A DNA stretch of 64,000 nt from Rhizophagus clarus (GCA_015698045.1 BLAL01000176.1:124001-188000); one strand, 5' to 3'; counted from the first letter of the stretch, positions 1-13,444 are shown. The notes: generated from the sequence alone by a model not told the origin. Numbers and translations are program-made.

Positions 1-1058
1 AATTTAAGAAATTATTTAAATGACTCTGTATTTTATGTAGACTATATGTCAAAAATTTATAGTCTACGAATAATTTCAAGAGGACTTTTGGATATTCATA
101 ATGCTGGACTTGTTCATAAAGATTTTCATTCAGGTAATATATTGTATAATGATATTTATCCATGTATAAGTGATTTGGGAATGTGTCGACCAGTAAATCA
201 ACAATCAATTAAGGAAGAAGGAATTTATGGAGTATTACCATATGTGGCACCGGAAGTTTTACGTGGACATCAGTATACAAAATCAGCAGACATTTATTCA
301 TTTGGAATAATAATGAATGAGTTACTTTCTGAAGAAATTCCTTTTAAAGATATTTCTCATGATGAATTTTTAGCTATTAGAATATGTCAAGGTGATAGAC
401 CAAAAATTTCTAAAGATGTACCACAATTACTTACGGATTTGATTATAAAATGCTGGGATGCTGAAATAGAAAATAGACCAACTGCTAAAGAATTATATCA
501 AATGTTAGAAAAGTGGTGGGAAGAACGTTATGATGAAGATAGTGAACTTAATTTTCAAATAAATGAATGTGATAAAATTGGAGAAAAAAATTTCTACAAC
601 AAGTCAAATGAAGATAAATCCAAAAATATTCAATCACATTCACAAGCATTTTATACTAGTAGGCTTTTAAATTTCAAAAACCTCCCAAAACCAGTAAATT
701 CAATAGATTTATCCTCTTTACAATTTAATTCAGGTAAATTTAACTTATTTACTTTTGTTTTGAAATATATTTATTTATTTATATTATTAATTTTAATTTT
801 TAGCTTCTAATTATACTATTCAATCAACATCAGCGAATCAAAGTAAGTATTTTTTTTTTAACTATCATTACTATAATTATTACATTTATATTTATTAATG
901 GTCAAAAAATACTTTACGAAATTTATAGATTCAGTTCAAATAAATGAATTAGGTAATATACTATTTATTCATAATTATTATTAATATTTCTTATCTAATT
1001 TATTTATTTATTTATTTTTATAGAATTAAATGAATTTTGGCAAAATGATATTGAATGA
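1..1058 (+). CDS. TKL-family protein kinase K1, 5'-partial
   Basis: Catalytic and C-terminal part of a Rhizophagus-type tyrosine-kinase-like Ser/Thr kinase. The frame is open from base 1, so the gene starts before the window; an ATG at 46 is internal. Visible motifs are HKDFHSGNIL (catalytic loop, HKD for HRD), SDLGMC (DFG equivalent), VAPEVL (APE), SADIYSFGIIMNEL and CWDAEIENRPT (conserved Arg of the lobe). Four exons fit GT-AG splicing: 1-733, 804-842, 929-952, 1024-1058. They give the family tail ending in LNEFWQNDIE instead of the LNEFWQK of K3 and K5. The reading frame is undisrupted. Phosphotransfer to Ser/Thr in the cytosol is expected from the family; the substrate is unknown. It converges with K2. 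Confidence 0.88.
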
Positions 1059-4000
1059 AGTTTCTTTTTCTTTTAAAGTTGAAGTTGATGGTTTAGGTAA
1101 CAGAAGAGTAGTTAGAGTTAGTCTTACTTTTATTCTATTTTATCTTTTATTTTTATATTTATACTTTATCTTTTATATTTACGTATACGTATGATTTTAT
1201 TAAAATTTAATGTTTTTATTATTATTTTTATATGAATAAAATATAAATATTCTTATACCAATTAAATAATTATTGTTTAATTTTTTAAATGTAAAAACTG
1301 TCGTTCAGTTGCGATTACATTATCTTATAGGGTAAAATAAAAAAAAAATAGAAAAAGATTTTTATATTTTAAAATTTTCTTTTATTTTAAATAATTGAAA
1401 TTATGAAAAAAATTATAATTATCTTTATTGTTAATTGGAAGTGTACTATGAGTGAATAATAGTACAGACATAAAGTATATCCTACGAATAAGTGTTGTCA
1501 AACAATTAATTAACATACATACGATACCGCCAACATGGTTTAATAATAATTTTCTTTAGAATTAAATGAAAGAGTCAAAAGCGTATAATTTCTAAAATAC
1601 TATTATGTGTAATAGACACACAATACGGATGAAAGTGACTGGTTAACAAATTTTTTTTAATGATTACCATAATAAATTTATTTATCGAAAATGACAGTAT
1701 GTTTAAACTTAAACTATCAAGTTATTAATCACTGTATTTTATTAGCGCTTAAAAATTATTAATCAAGTGACCTAAATATTATTTATAACTGTCGATGGAA
1801 AGAATAATTATTGGTGATATAAATTATTGCGTATAAATTATTGCGTCGAGTTATATATGAATTTTTACAAATTAAAAAACTCTTGAGTACGTTTTAAGTT
1901 TTTATAATTACTGCAGTATAATTTTAAAATGGTTATAATTTTTTTTAAATATGTATTTTCAGGGAAAGTATTTTCGAAAATTATCTCATAAATTTATATT
2001 ATAAATCAGTTCAATTCACAACCTTAAATGAATTTAACCTTTCTAATAAAGGAACTTAAACTAAGGTGGTTAAATCAATTAAAAATCTGCGTGTGGCGAC
2101 ATAAATTTTGACAAAAGATCACGTGTTAATACAAGATGGACGTTATAATTTAAGATAGGTAAATGTAATACTTTATTGTATGGATGTGTATTGTAATCGA
2201 CCTAGAAAAATAATTATGACTGTATGATATTCCATGAAATCATAAGTGAGCAGTAACGAGTGATTTTCATCTCTCACAGGAATTCTGCATCAGTGTCTTG
2301 CAAATTTGTGGTGTAATATTATCAAATAAATTTTTACAAATGCATTTTAAAAATCTAAAAAATTCTAAAATTAATTTGGCATTAATAATGATTTTTTCTC
2401 TACAAATTGAATGAAGCATTTATGTATTGAGTTGGATAATCAATACTTTTTATAAGGCAAAAATTATCAAATAAAATTAGTCATCGTTAAATTATTTACA
2501 GTTAATTTACATCGGGCAAATATTTGGGCATTTTGACGGCCATTTTTCTATTTTTTTTATATCTCAAATTCCTTATAAAGTTTTGGAACGTAAAAAAATA
2601 TAGTATGTCAATTTGCCCATTAAATCAAATATTATACAAAGTAACTCTACATTTTTCTCAATTTCGATAATTAACAAATTTCCATCAATATTAAACATGA
2701 TTTTAATATGAAAAATAGAGTAAGATAAATTTAATTAATGTAACTAATTATTTCCATTTTTTAAGCTAGTATAATGAGTAGCACAAGACGCTGCCGTTAT
2801 ACGCTATACGACTTATACGTTACTAGTCCGTGCGATTGATTATATGATGAAGCTCTCCGTTACAAACAACTAATACAAAAGATTGTATTGAAAATTGCGA
2901 TTTTTTATCGATTAATTAGTTATACTTCCATTTTTCCACTGTTTTAGATAAGCCGCTTTTAACTTGTATCTTCTTCTGGTTACTTTTAACAACAATTTAA
3001 CGACCAACATATTCAAACGCCTTGAATTTTCTTCAATTTCTTCTTTTTCTTTCCTTCTTTTTAAATCTTAGATAATAACTCTCGAGATTTCGACTGTTAT
3101 TTGCATTTAAACTTACCTTTTGATATACGAAAGTTTTTTCTAAATGAATATTGCATATCACAACTACATTTTCTAATTTTGAAATTCAAAGGATATATTA
3201 TACTTTATACTCCTTTTCGTCTCAAACCGTCAAACAGAATTACTCAACCTTGTTTACCAATATTAATAACCTAAATTGCAGAACTATTTAAAATATTGTT
3301 AGCGCTTTGGTAGAACTATGTTTAGATTGTATTAATTTTTTGAAAAATACGAGAGTATTAGGTATCCAGTTATGACGCGCGCGATTAAAATTTAAAATAG
3401 TATCTAATACGAATGATAATGAAATAATTTTATAAACTTTAGATTTTAAATGCAATTACTAGACTATATTTTACAATTTAAACGCTTGCTTTAATTTCTC
3501 TGATTTTTTCGGTCTACTGTATTAATAAGATTTAATCATTTTCGCAAAATACTTTCTTTTGAAAACAAATAAGTTTAATAAATTTATTACAATAAATTTA
3601 AGTTCGCACGAAGTTCATGCATCTTAATGATTTATTATTATTTCCCATATAAAGTTTATAAAAAACAATATATTTACTTTCAATGTCTATAAAGTAATGT
3701 TTCCAGAAACTTTATTACCTATTGTCATTTTAAATAAAAAGTTGAATCCAACCCTAGACTAAAATTTTTTCAATTCTTGAACGGAAACAATCGCGTGTAA
3801 ATGATGTCTAAAGCGGGGTAAAATGACGTGTCACAAAAAATGTCTTATAAATGTAAAGGGAGGAAGGGAAATTCCATAGGTTACCACAAGCTTGTCATAC
3901 GCTACGCTCCGGATGATGTTATATTTGAAATTTTCTTTTCAAAAAAAGTAATATATCAATTAGAAAACGAACTGACTGTAAAATTTTTATACCAGTATAC

Positions 4001-5001
4001 AGATAAATAATATTTTAAAACATCTCTGATAAACTAATGTTTCAAAGTAATACATTTCAAGTTCACCATTAAATTATACTACGGTAATTATAAAAATATA
4101 ATATAAATACATAATATTTCAAAATTAAAACGTACTCATGATCGGTAAGTAAACTGCAATTTATACTGTATCACTAACTACTGTAATATTTATTTTCTGT
4201 CCTTAATTATTTCATATAGTTCTATACTTTCATTCGATTCCATTTATACAAGTTACTATGGACCACGAATTACACTTTTAGGCCACTTGATAATTTTTTT
4301 TTTTAAGATAAAGCGCTAATAAAATAATTATTATTTGTTATAAAGAAATTATCGAGTTATTTTATAGTAAACTAAGTTTCATAATATACTGTATGTTTAA
4401 CACACTGTCAACGTATAGTCACTGTACTATATAACTTATAATCAAAATATTGACAAAACTTCGATCAACGTTAGCGGTATCATCTAATCATATGTATTCA
4501 AAAAAATAATACCTCCTTATTTGTAGGATATACCGTACGCCTGTATCATTATTCTCTAAATATAGTACACTTCAAATGAATTACCACTAATAATTAAGAA
4601 TAACTATAATTTTTTCGTATAATTAATTATTCAAAAAAAAAAAAAAATTTTTAAATGTAATTTATTTTCTAAGACAATGTAATCGCAACTAACCGATATT
4701 TTGATACTGATTGTATTCCAGTAAGCATTACATTATACTGACCCCGGAAATACGTATAAAACTAATTAAACATGTTACATTCAAACAAAATGTCCCCCGC
4801 TCCGCTTCGAACAATAAAAATATTTATATTTTATTATATAAAAATAATTTTAAAAAGAAATTTTAATAAATGATATGTATACGTAAATATAAAAAAAAAA
4901 CGAAAGCATAAATAAAAAAAATAAAGATAAAATAAAAAATAAAAATAAGACTACCTCTAACTACTGTTCAGTTACCTAAACCATCAACTTCTACTTTTAA
5001 A
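1059..5001. repeat. Convergent kinase 3' flanks forming an inverted repeat, with unassigned AT-rich centre
   Basis: The first kilobase after K1 (to about 2130) and the kilobase after K2 (about 5001 down to 4080) are related in opposite orientation. Shared words include the stretch with gacagtatgtttaaac and the block with tattagcgctt followed by tcaagtg(a/g)cctaaa. The same flank follows K3 (about 12.4-13.4 kb) and K5 (52.4-53.7 kb). Between about 2140 and 4080 there is no supported gene. Bases 2225-2400 resemble 58546-58720. An (AATC)n run lies at about 5037-5060. Confidence 0.7.
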
Positions 5002-6821
5002 TCATTGTTGCCAAAATTCATCTAGATCTATAAACAAATCAATCAATCAATCAATCAATCAGATAGGAAATATTAATAAAACAAAATAAATAATAAATTA
5101 CCTGATTCATCTAATTGGACCGAAACTATAAATTTTATTAAGATAGTATTTGTCCATTAATAAATATAAGAATTATAGTAATGATAATTAAGAGAAATAC
5201 TTACCTGGATTCGCTAATGTTGATTGAATAATATAATTAACAATTATTAGGAAAAACAAATAATATTTTAAAACAAAAGTAATTAAGTTAAATTTACCTG
5301 AATCAAATTGAAAAGTAGAAGAATTTACTGGTTTCGGAAGGTTATTAAAATTTAAAAGTCTACTAGTATAAATCGCTTGTGGATGTGTTTGAATATTTTT
5401 GGATTTATCATCTTCATTTGACCTGCTTTTAAATTTTTTTTCTCCAATTTCATCATATTCATCCACTTGAGAACAAATTTCATTACTTTTCCTATCTTCT
5501 ACGTTTTTAACATTCTGCAATTCGTTATTCCATTTCGTTAATAACTGATACAATTCTTTAGCAGTTGGTCTATTTTCTATTTCAGCATCCCAACATTTTA
5601 TTATCAAATCAACAAGTAATTTTGGTATATCCTTAGAAATATCTGGCCTAAGTCCATTACATATCTTAATAGCTAAAAATTGATCATGAGGAATATCATT
5701 ATAAGGAATTTCTTCAGAAAGAAACTCATTCATTATTGTTCCAAATGAGTAAACATCTGATGCTTTTGTATATTGACGTCCACGTAAAACTTCTGGTGCC
5801 ATATATGGTAATACCCCATAAATTCCTTCTTCTTTAGCTGTTTGTTTACTTGCTGGTTGACACATTCCTAAATCACTTATATATGGAGAACCCATAATTA
5901 ATATATTACCTGAATGAAAATCTTTATGAACTTTTTCAGCATTATGAATATCTGAGAGCCCTCTTGCAATCTTTTGTAAATAACCAATTTTCGTTTTATA
6001 ACTTATATATTTTTTAGATTTATTTATATAATTTCTCAAATTCCCCTTGTTACAAAAATTTAAAACCATCATATACTCTTTAGTATCTGGATGTTGAGTT
6101 ATTCCGTAACAATTAATAACATCATAAAGATAAATTTGTAGATGAGATGTAATCTAGTAATCAATAAAAGTTATAAATAAAATTGGTAAATACAAGTCCA
6201 AATAAATTTAAATTACCTCATTTAAAAAATTTGAACTTATATCAGAAGAGTCATTTAAACTTTTCAATGCATATTTATCCCAATTATCTCTACACCATAT
6301 TTGATTTTCAATATCCCAATATTTAATATGTCCTTCAGACCAGCCAGCTGAATAAACCTTACCAAATCCACCTTCTGCAATATAAGTAATATTTTGAAAT
6401 TTTTCGAAAGGTATCCATTCAAGATATTTTTCATGATGTACAGAATTGAGTTGTGATTTTTGTATAAATTCATCAATAACTTTATTTCTACTAGTCCAAT
6501 TTTTAAAGTTATCCTTAAATCTTTTAGCATTACAAGGTTGACACCATCTTTCTCCTGTACCGGGTTCATTACATTCTCCACATATTCCATATACCTGTTT
6601 TCTTTTTTCTAAATCTTCCATATAAACTATTTTTTCATCTGAGTCTTCTGATTTAGTAGTTGGTTTAGAATTTGTAACATGAAGCTTTTAATGATAACGA
6701 TGAAAAAAAATTATTATAATTTTAATTAAATATTACCCTAGTTAATAACAATGTGAGGTGATATTACCTGGTATTTATTAGGGTTAACATATTTCCATAA
6801 GTACTTTGGCTTTTTTTCCAT
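5002..6821 (-). CDS. TKL-family protein kinase K2
   Basis: Full-length kinase. Exon 1 encodes MEKKPKYLWKYVNPNKYQ. Exon 2 carries the Cys module (CGECNEPGTGERWCQPC), IAEGGFGKVYSAGW (Gly-rich loop) and YALKSL (ATP-anchoring Lys). Exon 3 has HKDFHSGNIL, SDLGMC, MAPEVLRGRQYTKASDVYSFG and CWDAEIENRPT. The start was chosen because the same MEeKPK first exon occurs in K3, K4 and K5. One oddity: the acceptor that ends the next intron in the other copies (..cctaatag) has lost its AG here. The 'intron' is in frame and open, so it would be translated as a hydrophobic stretch near residues FVLKYYLFFLIIVNYII. Downstream splicing to a C-terminus ending DEFWQQ is then still possible. Catalytic residues are present. 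Confidence 0.85.
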
Positions 6822-8767
6822 ATTAATTAATTTGAATTATATAAATTTATAATTATATATATACAAATAATAAATTCAGAATTATATATAATACGTAAAA
6901 AAAAAAGAATAGATAAAAATGCACAAATTTGACGTAAAAAAAAGAACAGTATAAAAGTGCAAATTTGTACTACCGTTGCACTAAAACTATTACAAGTTAT
7001 GTGCAAGAAGAAAAAAATAGCACTAGACCAAATATAGCCGCGAAGAAAATATTAAAATTTTCACGATCATAATGGTTATTTCTAATTTTGGTTGCGTAAT
7101 TAAAATTTAAAACTCAAACGCCGATCATTACTTAAACTTCCAAGTCTGCTAGATTAATTAAAGGTATAGTATGGTATAATAAGTATAGTATAGGATAGGA
7201 TAGGAATATAGGATAGAAAGGGTCCATAAGATAAATTGCAATCCAAATTTCCTGTGGCACTTTTATGCTATGTTAAATTTAACCATCAAATTATTGACTT
7301 TCGTGGATTTTATTCTTGATCATCATACGTACAATATGTAATATAAAAAAATATATTTTAATTATTTATTAGTTGATAATTAATATGCATTTGAAATGTA
7401 AAAACACCAATAAGAACAATTTCTTTTTAATTTTTGCTTATTATTTTTTTTTTTTTTTTTTAAAAAAAAAGTTATCGTATGTTATTAATTAAATGATCAA
7501 TTTTTAATTGCAACAAGGGTTCATGTTCAGAGGGAAGTTAAGGTAGTATAAATGCCGATGTGAGATTTCATTCTATTAACTGAAATTTTGTCTTTTTTTA
7601 ATTGCTTAGTCCTAATTAATAAAATTATTTGGGTTATTATTGCTAATGTCTTTTTTTTTTTAAGAAATAAATTTATTTTTTTTTTAAAAAAAATAAAATT
7701 AATTCTGATGATTTTTTAATGTAAAGTTTTTTTTTATAACAAAAATTAAATGATAGTCTGTTGCATAAAAAAAAAAAAGTATTTTATTTCTGTTTTTAAA
7801 ATATCGACAAAATTCAATTTGCGAGTAACTTTTTGTATTGATTAGATGTTTAAAAATATTCATTCATACAAGAGTTTTCGTGGCATCTTAGCCTAAAAAA
7901 AAAAAAATATTTTTTTTTTTTATATTTTCATTGATACAGTAGAAAGTCACTATAGGGATTTTTTTTTTTTTTAATATAAAAAGAATAACAAAAAATAGTA
8001 AAAATGCAGAAAAAATAATTTACCAATGAATAACATGCATTAAAAACACTTGGTAAGATATTTTTAAGCATTGAATCTGATGATTCACAAAAAAAATCTG
8101 ATATAAAAATATTAAAAAATTCGTCTAAAAGAGTGATTCATCCCTTAATTAATCCGATGTTTCATTATTTAATGCACTAAGTTCGTACGTTGAGTTAAGT
8201 ATTTCGGCGCTGATCTTCAATTTTATCATCACTAAACTTTATGGAGTAATAAATCAAAAGTTCGAAACAAATTTTTTGATTTTTTTTCAGGTTTTCTTTA
8301 TTAAAGATTTTGAAATTCAACTTCAAAACTAGTTTTCTTAAGTCAGTTTTGAGAACGTCAATAACTTGTCATTTTATATACTGTATAAAAGATAAGAAAT
8401 TAAAAAAAAAAATGATTTCGATCGTATCAGTCATATGACTTACCGATCAATGATCTGTTTTTCAATTTAAAAAAAAACCTTTTTTTTGGCCTTTTAAAAC
8501 CAATTGATTTAAAAAAAAAATTATTTATATTTTTCATTAGTTTTTTAAACCGAATAATTTAAAAAAATTGCATTTTTTTTTCTTTAGAGATAGCTCTTGG
8601 ACTTGAATTCGACCTGGAATTCTGGAATAGTAAATATGGTGGGTTGTCTTCTTTTTTTTTTTTATTTTTTAGAAACATAATTAACGTTCCTTTTCATTAT
8701 TTTGTCTTTAGAATGGCTCTTAGACTTGAATTTTGACTTTGAATTCAAGAATTGTAAGCGTTATAAG
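6822..8767. other. Gene-free AT-rich flank of K2
   Basis: About the first 200 bases upstream of K2 are related to the 5' flanks of K3, K4 and K5, including the block reading aaatatag with a nearby ctagacc or ctaatgc variant. Beyond that there are homopolymer A/T runs (for example around 7440-7460 and 7900-7970) and a short ataggatagg-type slippage tract near 7180-7215. No gene, tRNA or conserved motif was seen. Confidence 0.5.
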
Positions 8768-9000
8768 CAGTGTTGTCACGGGACAATGTCTGGGACAGGT
8801 TACACAAAAAAGAAATGATAATCCCTCAAAATTTTATTATGACAACCTATTTCGTTACTCAGCAAAAGTATTTTAATATCTATTACACATAATACATATA
8901 ATTTTTGTAGAGTTTTTCAAGTTACAAAAGAGTACGACAATGCGCGGACGTGTCCGGGACAGCCAAAAAAAGCCGCGGACATCGAAAATGTACAACACTG
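8768..9000. mobile_element. hAT-type MITE, 233 bp
   Basis: The ends are inverted copies, CAGTGTTGTCACGG on the left and a right end finishing in CAACACTG. The element is flanked by a perfect 8-bp target duplication, gttataag, at 8760-8767 and 9001-9008. An 8-bp duplication with a CAGtGtTG terminus is the signature of the hAT superfamily. There is no coding capacity, so it is non-autonomous. A subterminal block with tgtc(t/c)gggaca occurs near both ends. It lies between K2 and the decayed receptor copy. Confidence 0.85.
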
Positions 9001-9764
9001 GTTATAAGGGATTATATTAGAAATGTATAATAGGTATATGAAACTTGTCCGATAGTCCTTTATTCGACCTGTGTCAAAAACCAGAGAATTACTACAATAA
9101 AATTTCAAAATTAATAAAGTGAAATCTTACATCAGCATTTGTATATTACCCTAGATCCCCTCTGAACATGAACTCTTGTTTCTAGATAAATTAGATAAAT
9201 TCGATATTTCACAAATAGTATTTGACAATCGAACTTCCCCATTTTCGTTTTGAATAACTTCCTCAAAACATAATGTTACTTTTTCTTTTTATATTTCAAA
9301 TAATTGTTGGTAAAATTTCTTTGGTATTTCGTCTTTTTGTCTTCGCAATTTAAAAGATTGCATCTTGTCAAAATGAGCACTACTAACACTTACATGCTTA
9401 TGATAGAAAACATATTCCTTTCTTGGGAAGTTTTAGGCCTGCTCAACTGATATCTAAAATATTTTTTCGTGAATTAAAGTGAGGATCGTGATTTCAATTT
9501 TGGAAAGTAATAATATTTTATAACATAGATTTTCTGAGAGAAAAAAAAAAAATTTTTTTCTTATTTTCAAATATCGCGGGTTGCGTGATATTTAAGAAAA
9601 AAAAGATTTTTTAATTTAAGGATCCGAAAAAATATAAATACATGTATATGTATAGTACACATATACTGTATGTGACCGAAAAATCCAAAACCAGAAAATA
9701 TCATATAATACAAATGAAAAAAGAAAATATAATATACTATATAATACATTAATGCAATTAGAGA

Positions 9765-11290
9765 CCTAGAACGTTTAGTTAATCATTTACGTTTTTCCAT
9801 TAATCTGATAATCTTTTTCTTTCTTCAACGTTCAAACGATCGTTTATCATGAAACTTTAGTGGCCGCTGCTGCTAATCTCATTAAGCTTTCGAGTTATTT
9901 TTGATGTTTAATGTGTCTTGAAATTCTTCTTATACCTAAATTATTTGATGCTCCTACACCACTACTTTTACTTAATACTTTTTATTCCCGTACTTGATTT
10001 TAATCCATTCGAATTAGAATGATTAAAACATTCTATATTATTAGTATTCGTTGATGATATCCTGGTTGTGGTTGTGGTGTTGTTACTTGTGGAGTAAATA
10101 ATGGTGTTAATGGAGTAGAAGAATTTGTTAACGTCCTTCTCATATTTAAGATTCATTATCACGTAAAGAATCTTCCATTCTCCTTTTTTGTTGCGTTCAT
10201 CAGTGTAAATCTATTAGTAATTATGTTTTGTTTTTGACTTTATTATTCTAAACAAAAAAATAATTTGTTAATTGTCGTACGTGAATGATATTGTCATAAT
10301 AACAACCAATGAAGAAATTACCAAACACAACTAGAAAGAAGAAAGTAAAAAAAAAATTTAAGTGGCACGCGTATTTACTTACGTAAATCGCAGCACGTCT
10401 TAAAGTGGGAAACAGTCAGGAATACCACTTTCCGTTTAATTCTTTGATATGATTCCATATAATAAATAAATAATTTATATCAATTTACTAATCAAACTTA
10501 TTAAAAAGTATTGTACGAATTGAATACGGGTTTCTAAATCATTAATATCTACCTCATCCATGCGAATAGAAAAAATGGTGATATTAATAATAAAAATCTA
10601 TTATATTTACTACATATCTATTTGGATTACTACTTATAAGTTCATTCCTGCTTGATTCTCTTGTCGGAGTTATATAAACTGATAAGAAAAAGAGTGGAAA
10701 GATTAAATCAGGAAAATAAAATCTTTTCTTTTCGCTTATTTGACTTATTTATATTTATGGAATATATATTAACACTAAATTCTCCACTTAAATCTTGACC
10801 AACTTTGAAGGATCGTGAAAAAATTCATTATTCTTTTTTTTTAAAAAAAAAATGATTTGAACTAAATTTGCTCACTTTCTGCCAAAGTAAATTGGATACG
10901 TGTCAAATAATACGATTAATAAATAAATAATGTGAACACTAAAAATTAAGAAAAAAATATTTGCTGTGCCTTACGAATTATGATACACTTGAAATTCTTT
11001 TTTTCAATTACACAAATTGTTTTAAATAATCTCTTTCTATCTCTCGTAGAAGATAACCGAATGGATTATTTTAAATCCAATCGCTATCATTATAATTATA
11101 ATTTTAATACAATATGGTGCTAGTATTCAATATAATAATTTCCTTCTTCACATCCGTTCTAAAATCGTAAACACATCTTGTTATTTATTATCTTCGATTT
11201 ATTGATGATGACTTAAATTTTTTTTAGTAAAACTTTACGATATCCGATGAAACGAAATAATATATTAAGAAAATATTTAAATTTTTTTTA
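9765..11290 (-). pseudogene. Decayed copy of the seven-span receptor-like gene
   Basis: Blocks match the intact gene at 38786-41406 in the same exon order. Near 11.1-11.25 kb is the exon-1 Cys region (gtgtttacgattttagaa). Near 10.62 kb is the start of exon 4 (ctccgacaagagaatcaag). Near 10.36-10.44 kb is the end of exon 4 with its donor (ttaagacgtgctgcgattta). At 9.97-10.2 kb is the Thr-rich tail start, still readable as TTTTTRISSTNTNN and FNHSNSNGL. Near 9.78-9.9 kb are tail pieces (gaaagaaaaagattatcag). Deletions and frameshifts remove most of the tail and several membrane spans, so no complete frame survives. This is a host gene relic upstream of K2, in the same order and strand as the intact pair. 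Confidence 0.82.
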
Positions 11291-11441
11291 TATGTCAAAT
11301 AATAAAAAAACCCAAAAAAAAAAAAAAGAAAATTCGGTTATTAAAAAAAAAAATAAAAAAAAAAAATACTTGCCTTAATACAAAGTGAAATGGGATGGCA
11401 TGATTTGAATGGACAATAAACGGAATTTTGTAGCTCATAAA

Positions 11442-11862
11442 TAGGGATGGCAACGGTCGGTTACGGTCGGTTATCGGTCGGTCATAACCGGTTAAGGGCC
11501 TTTGACCGACAGACCGTTTTGGCTGACCGTTTTTCTGACCGTTTAAGGACCGTTTGACCGACCGTTTAACCGACCGTTTAACCGACTGCTTTTTTCTTTT
11601 TAACGAATTTAATCAAGATAAAACGTTAAAAAGTGTTTTTATTAGCGAAAAAAAAATGTTATTTGATTTTTTTATTGATTAAATTCGTTAAAAGAAATGT
11701 CAAATGGATAAGGTTAGCTAAATGGTCGGTTAACAGTCGGTTAAACGGTCGGTTAAACGGTCGGTCAAAATAAACGGTCGGTCAGAACCTTTGACCGACC
11801 GATATCGGTCACGGTCATAACCGGACATGACTGGTTAATAACCGTGACCGTTGCCATCCCTA
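11442..11862. mobile_element. hAT-type foldback MITE, 421 bp, rich in ACCGACCGTTTAA motifs
   Basis: Terminal inverted repeats begin TAGGGATGGCAACGGTCGG and end CCGTTGCCATCCCTA. The flanking 8-bp duplication is ctcataaa at 11434-11441 and 11863-11870. TAGGGATGGCAA fits the hAT terminal consensus. Both arms carry many subterminal copies of a CGGTCGGTTAA motif, direct on the right arm and complemented on the left, with an AT-rich centre around taacgaatttaatc and its complement. It has no ORF. It is inserted in the sequence upstream of the decayed receptor gene; the paralogous site near 18.48 kb lacks it, giving an empty-site control. Confidence 0.88.
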
Positions 11863-11870
11863 CTCATAAA

Positions 11871-13444
11871 GTATATTCTTCAAATTTTCGCAAGAATATT
11901 AAAGATTTATATTGTAATTATAAAGTATATCTGGTCGTCATTTACAAAATTATAAACATGATCTTCTCAGCATTCGCTATCAACACGCTATTTTATTAGT
12001 TTAACTGCTTTAACTTCCTTTTTAAGAATTCGATTAATATAAGGTTGTAATTTGAGTTAACATTCAATTTCCAAACTGATTATAAATACTTTCCTTGAAA
12101 ATATACATTTCAAATTCATATTTAAAAAAATTATAACCGTTTTAAAATTATGCTACAGTAATTAAACCGTTCCAATTTGATTGTTTGTTTAACGTCTCCA
12201 ACCCCCTATTATTTTAAAAATTTAAATCATACTGATTTTTAAATGCCCCCTAAATTTAAATTGCAATTTCCTAAAATTTTCCAAAATTTTATTATGTTTA
12301 TTTATTTAGACCCCATCCCCCCAAACTTTTTTCAAAATCTGGACGGCTTTACAAAAATTTAAAACGTACGTGTACTCAAAATAATTTTAATTCGTAAAAA
12401 ACATAATTCGGTGCAATAATTTATATCATCTTTCCCATCGCTAATGCAGGTTTATTTCACATAATATTATCTGTTATACTTTTATTTGACTTCTATTTAC
12501 GCAGGTAGCTTATAAATCATTTTAGGTCACTTGATTAATAATTTCTGAGCGTTAATAAACAGCGATTATTTGTTATGAAGAAGAACTTATTATAATTCTT
12601 TCAAAAGAATTTTTATTAGTTTATTATCAGTTTAAGTTTTATATACTTTGAACATACTGTCATTTTCAATGCTTGAAGATTAATAAACTTTACTATGGTA
12701 ATAATCAGCCGCCTTCATTATTACATATAATAGAATTCTAGAAATTGTACGCAATTGACTCTTTCATTCAATTCTAAAGAAAAATTATTAAATTGATAAC
12801 GATCGTATATTGATTCAATACAATAATACTCTCTTATTCGTAAGATAGATATACTTTACGTCTGTATCATTATTCTTTTATATAGTACACTTTTAAATGA
12901 ATTAATACTGTATTAATAAAAATAATAATTATTTTTTTCGTATATTGATATTTAATTATTTCAAGTAAAAGAAAATTTAAATATAAAAAAAAATTCTTTT
13001 CTATTTCCTATTTTACCTTTCAAGATAAAATAATCACGACCGATATTTTGATGTGTTATCTGATGAAAATAGTTGTATTCTTTACCCTTTTGTATAATTC
13101 AAGTGAATTTTACATAATGCTGGCCCCAGAAATATGTGTAAATCTAGTTAAACGTGTTGAGGTATTAATAGTCGCAAGGTTAAATGTACAGTATGTAGTT
13201 TTACATTTAGAAAATTAAACAATAATTATTTAATTCGCACGAAAATATTTATGTTTTACTCATATAAAAATAATTTTGAAAAAAGAAATTTTAATAAAAT
13301 GATATGTATACCGTATACGTAAATATAAAAATAAAGATAAGATAAAAATAACAATAAGACTAACTCTAACTACTGTTCGACATGTTCTTCAGTTACCTAA
13401 TCCATCAATTTCAATTTTTAAAGGAATAGTAACTTAATTCAATA
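11871..13444. other. Receptor-gene upstream remnant, then K3 3' flank
   Basis: Bases 11871-11950 continue the receptor-gene upstream sequence interrupted by the MITE; compare catatattctcca..cgaggatattaaag near 18.49 kb. From about 12.4 to 13.44 kb the sequence is the kinase 3' flank in inverse orientation to K1 and K5. Between them is AT-rich sequence with no supported gene. Confidence 0.5.

Noticed and set aside
3828-4010. 60-codon plus-strand frame
   Set aside because: No family likeness, no exon context, and its length is within chance for this composition.
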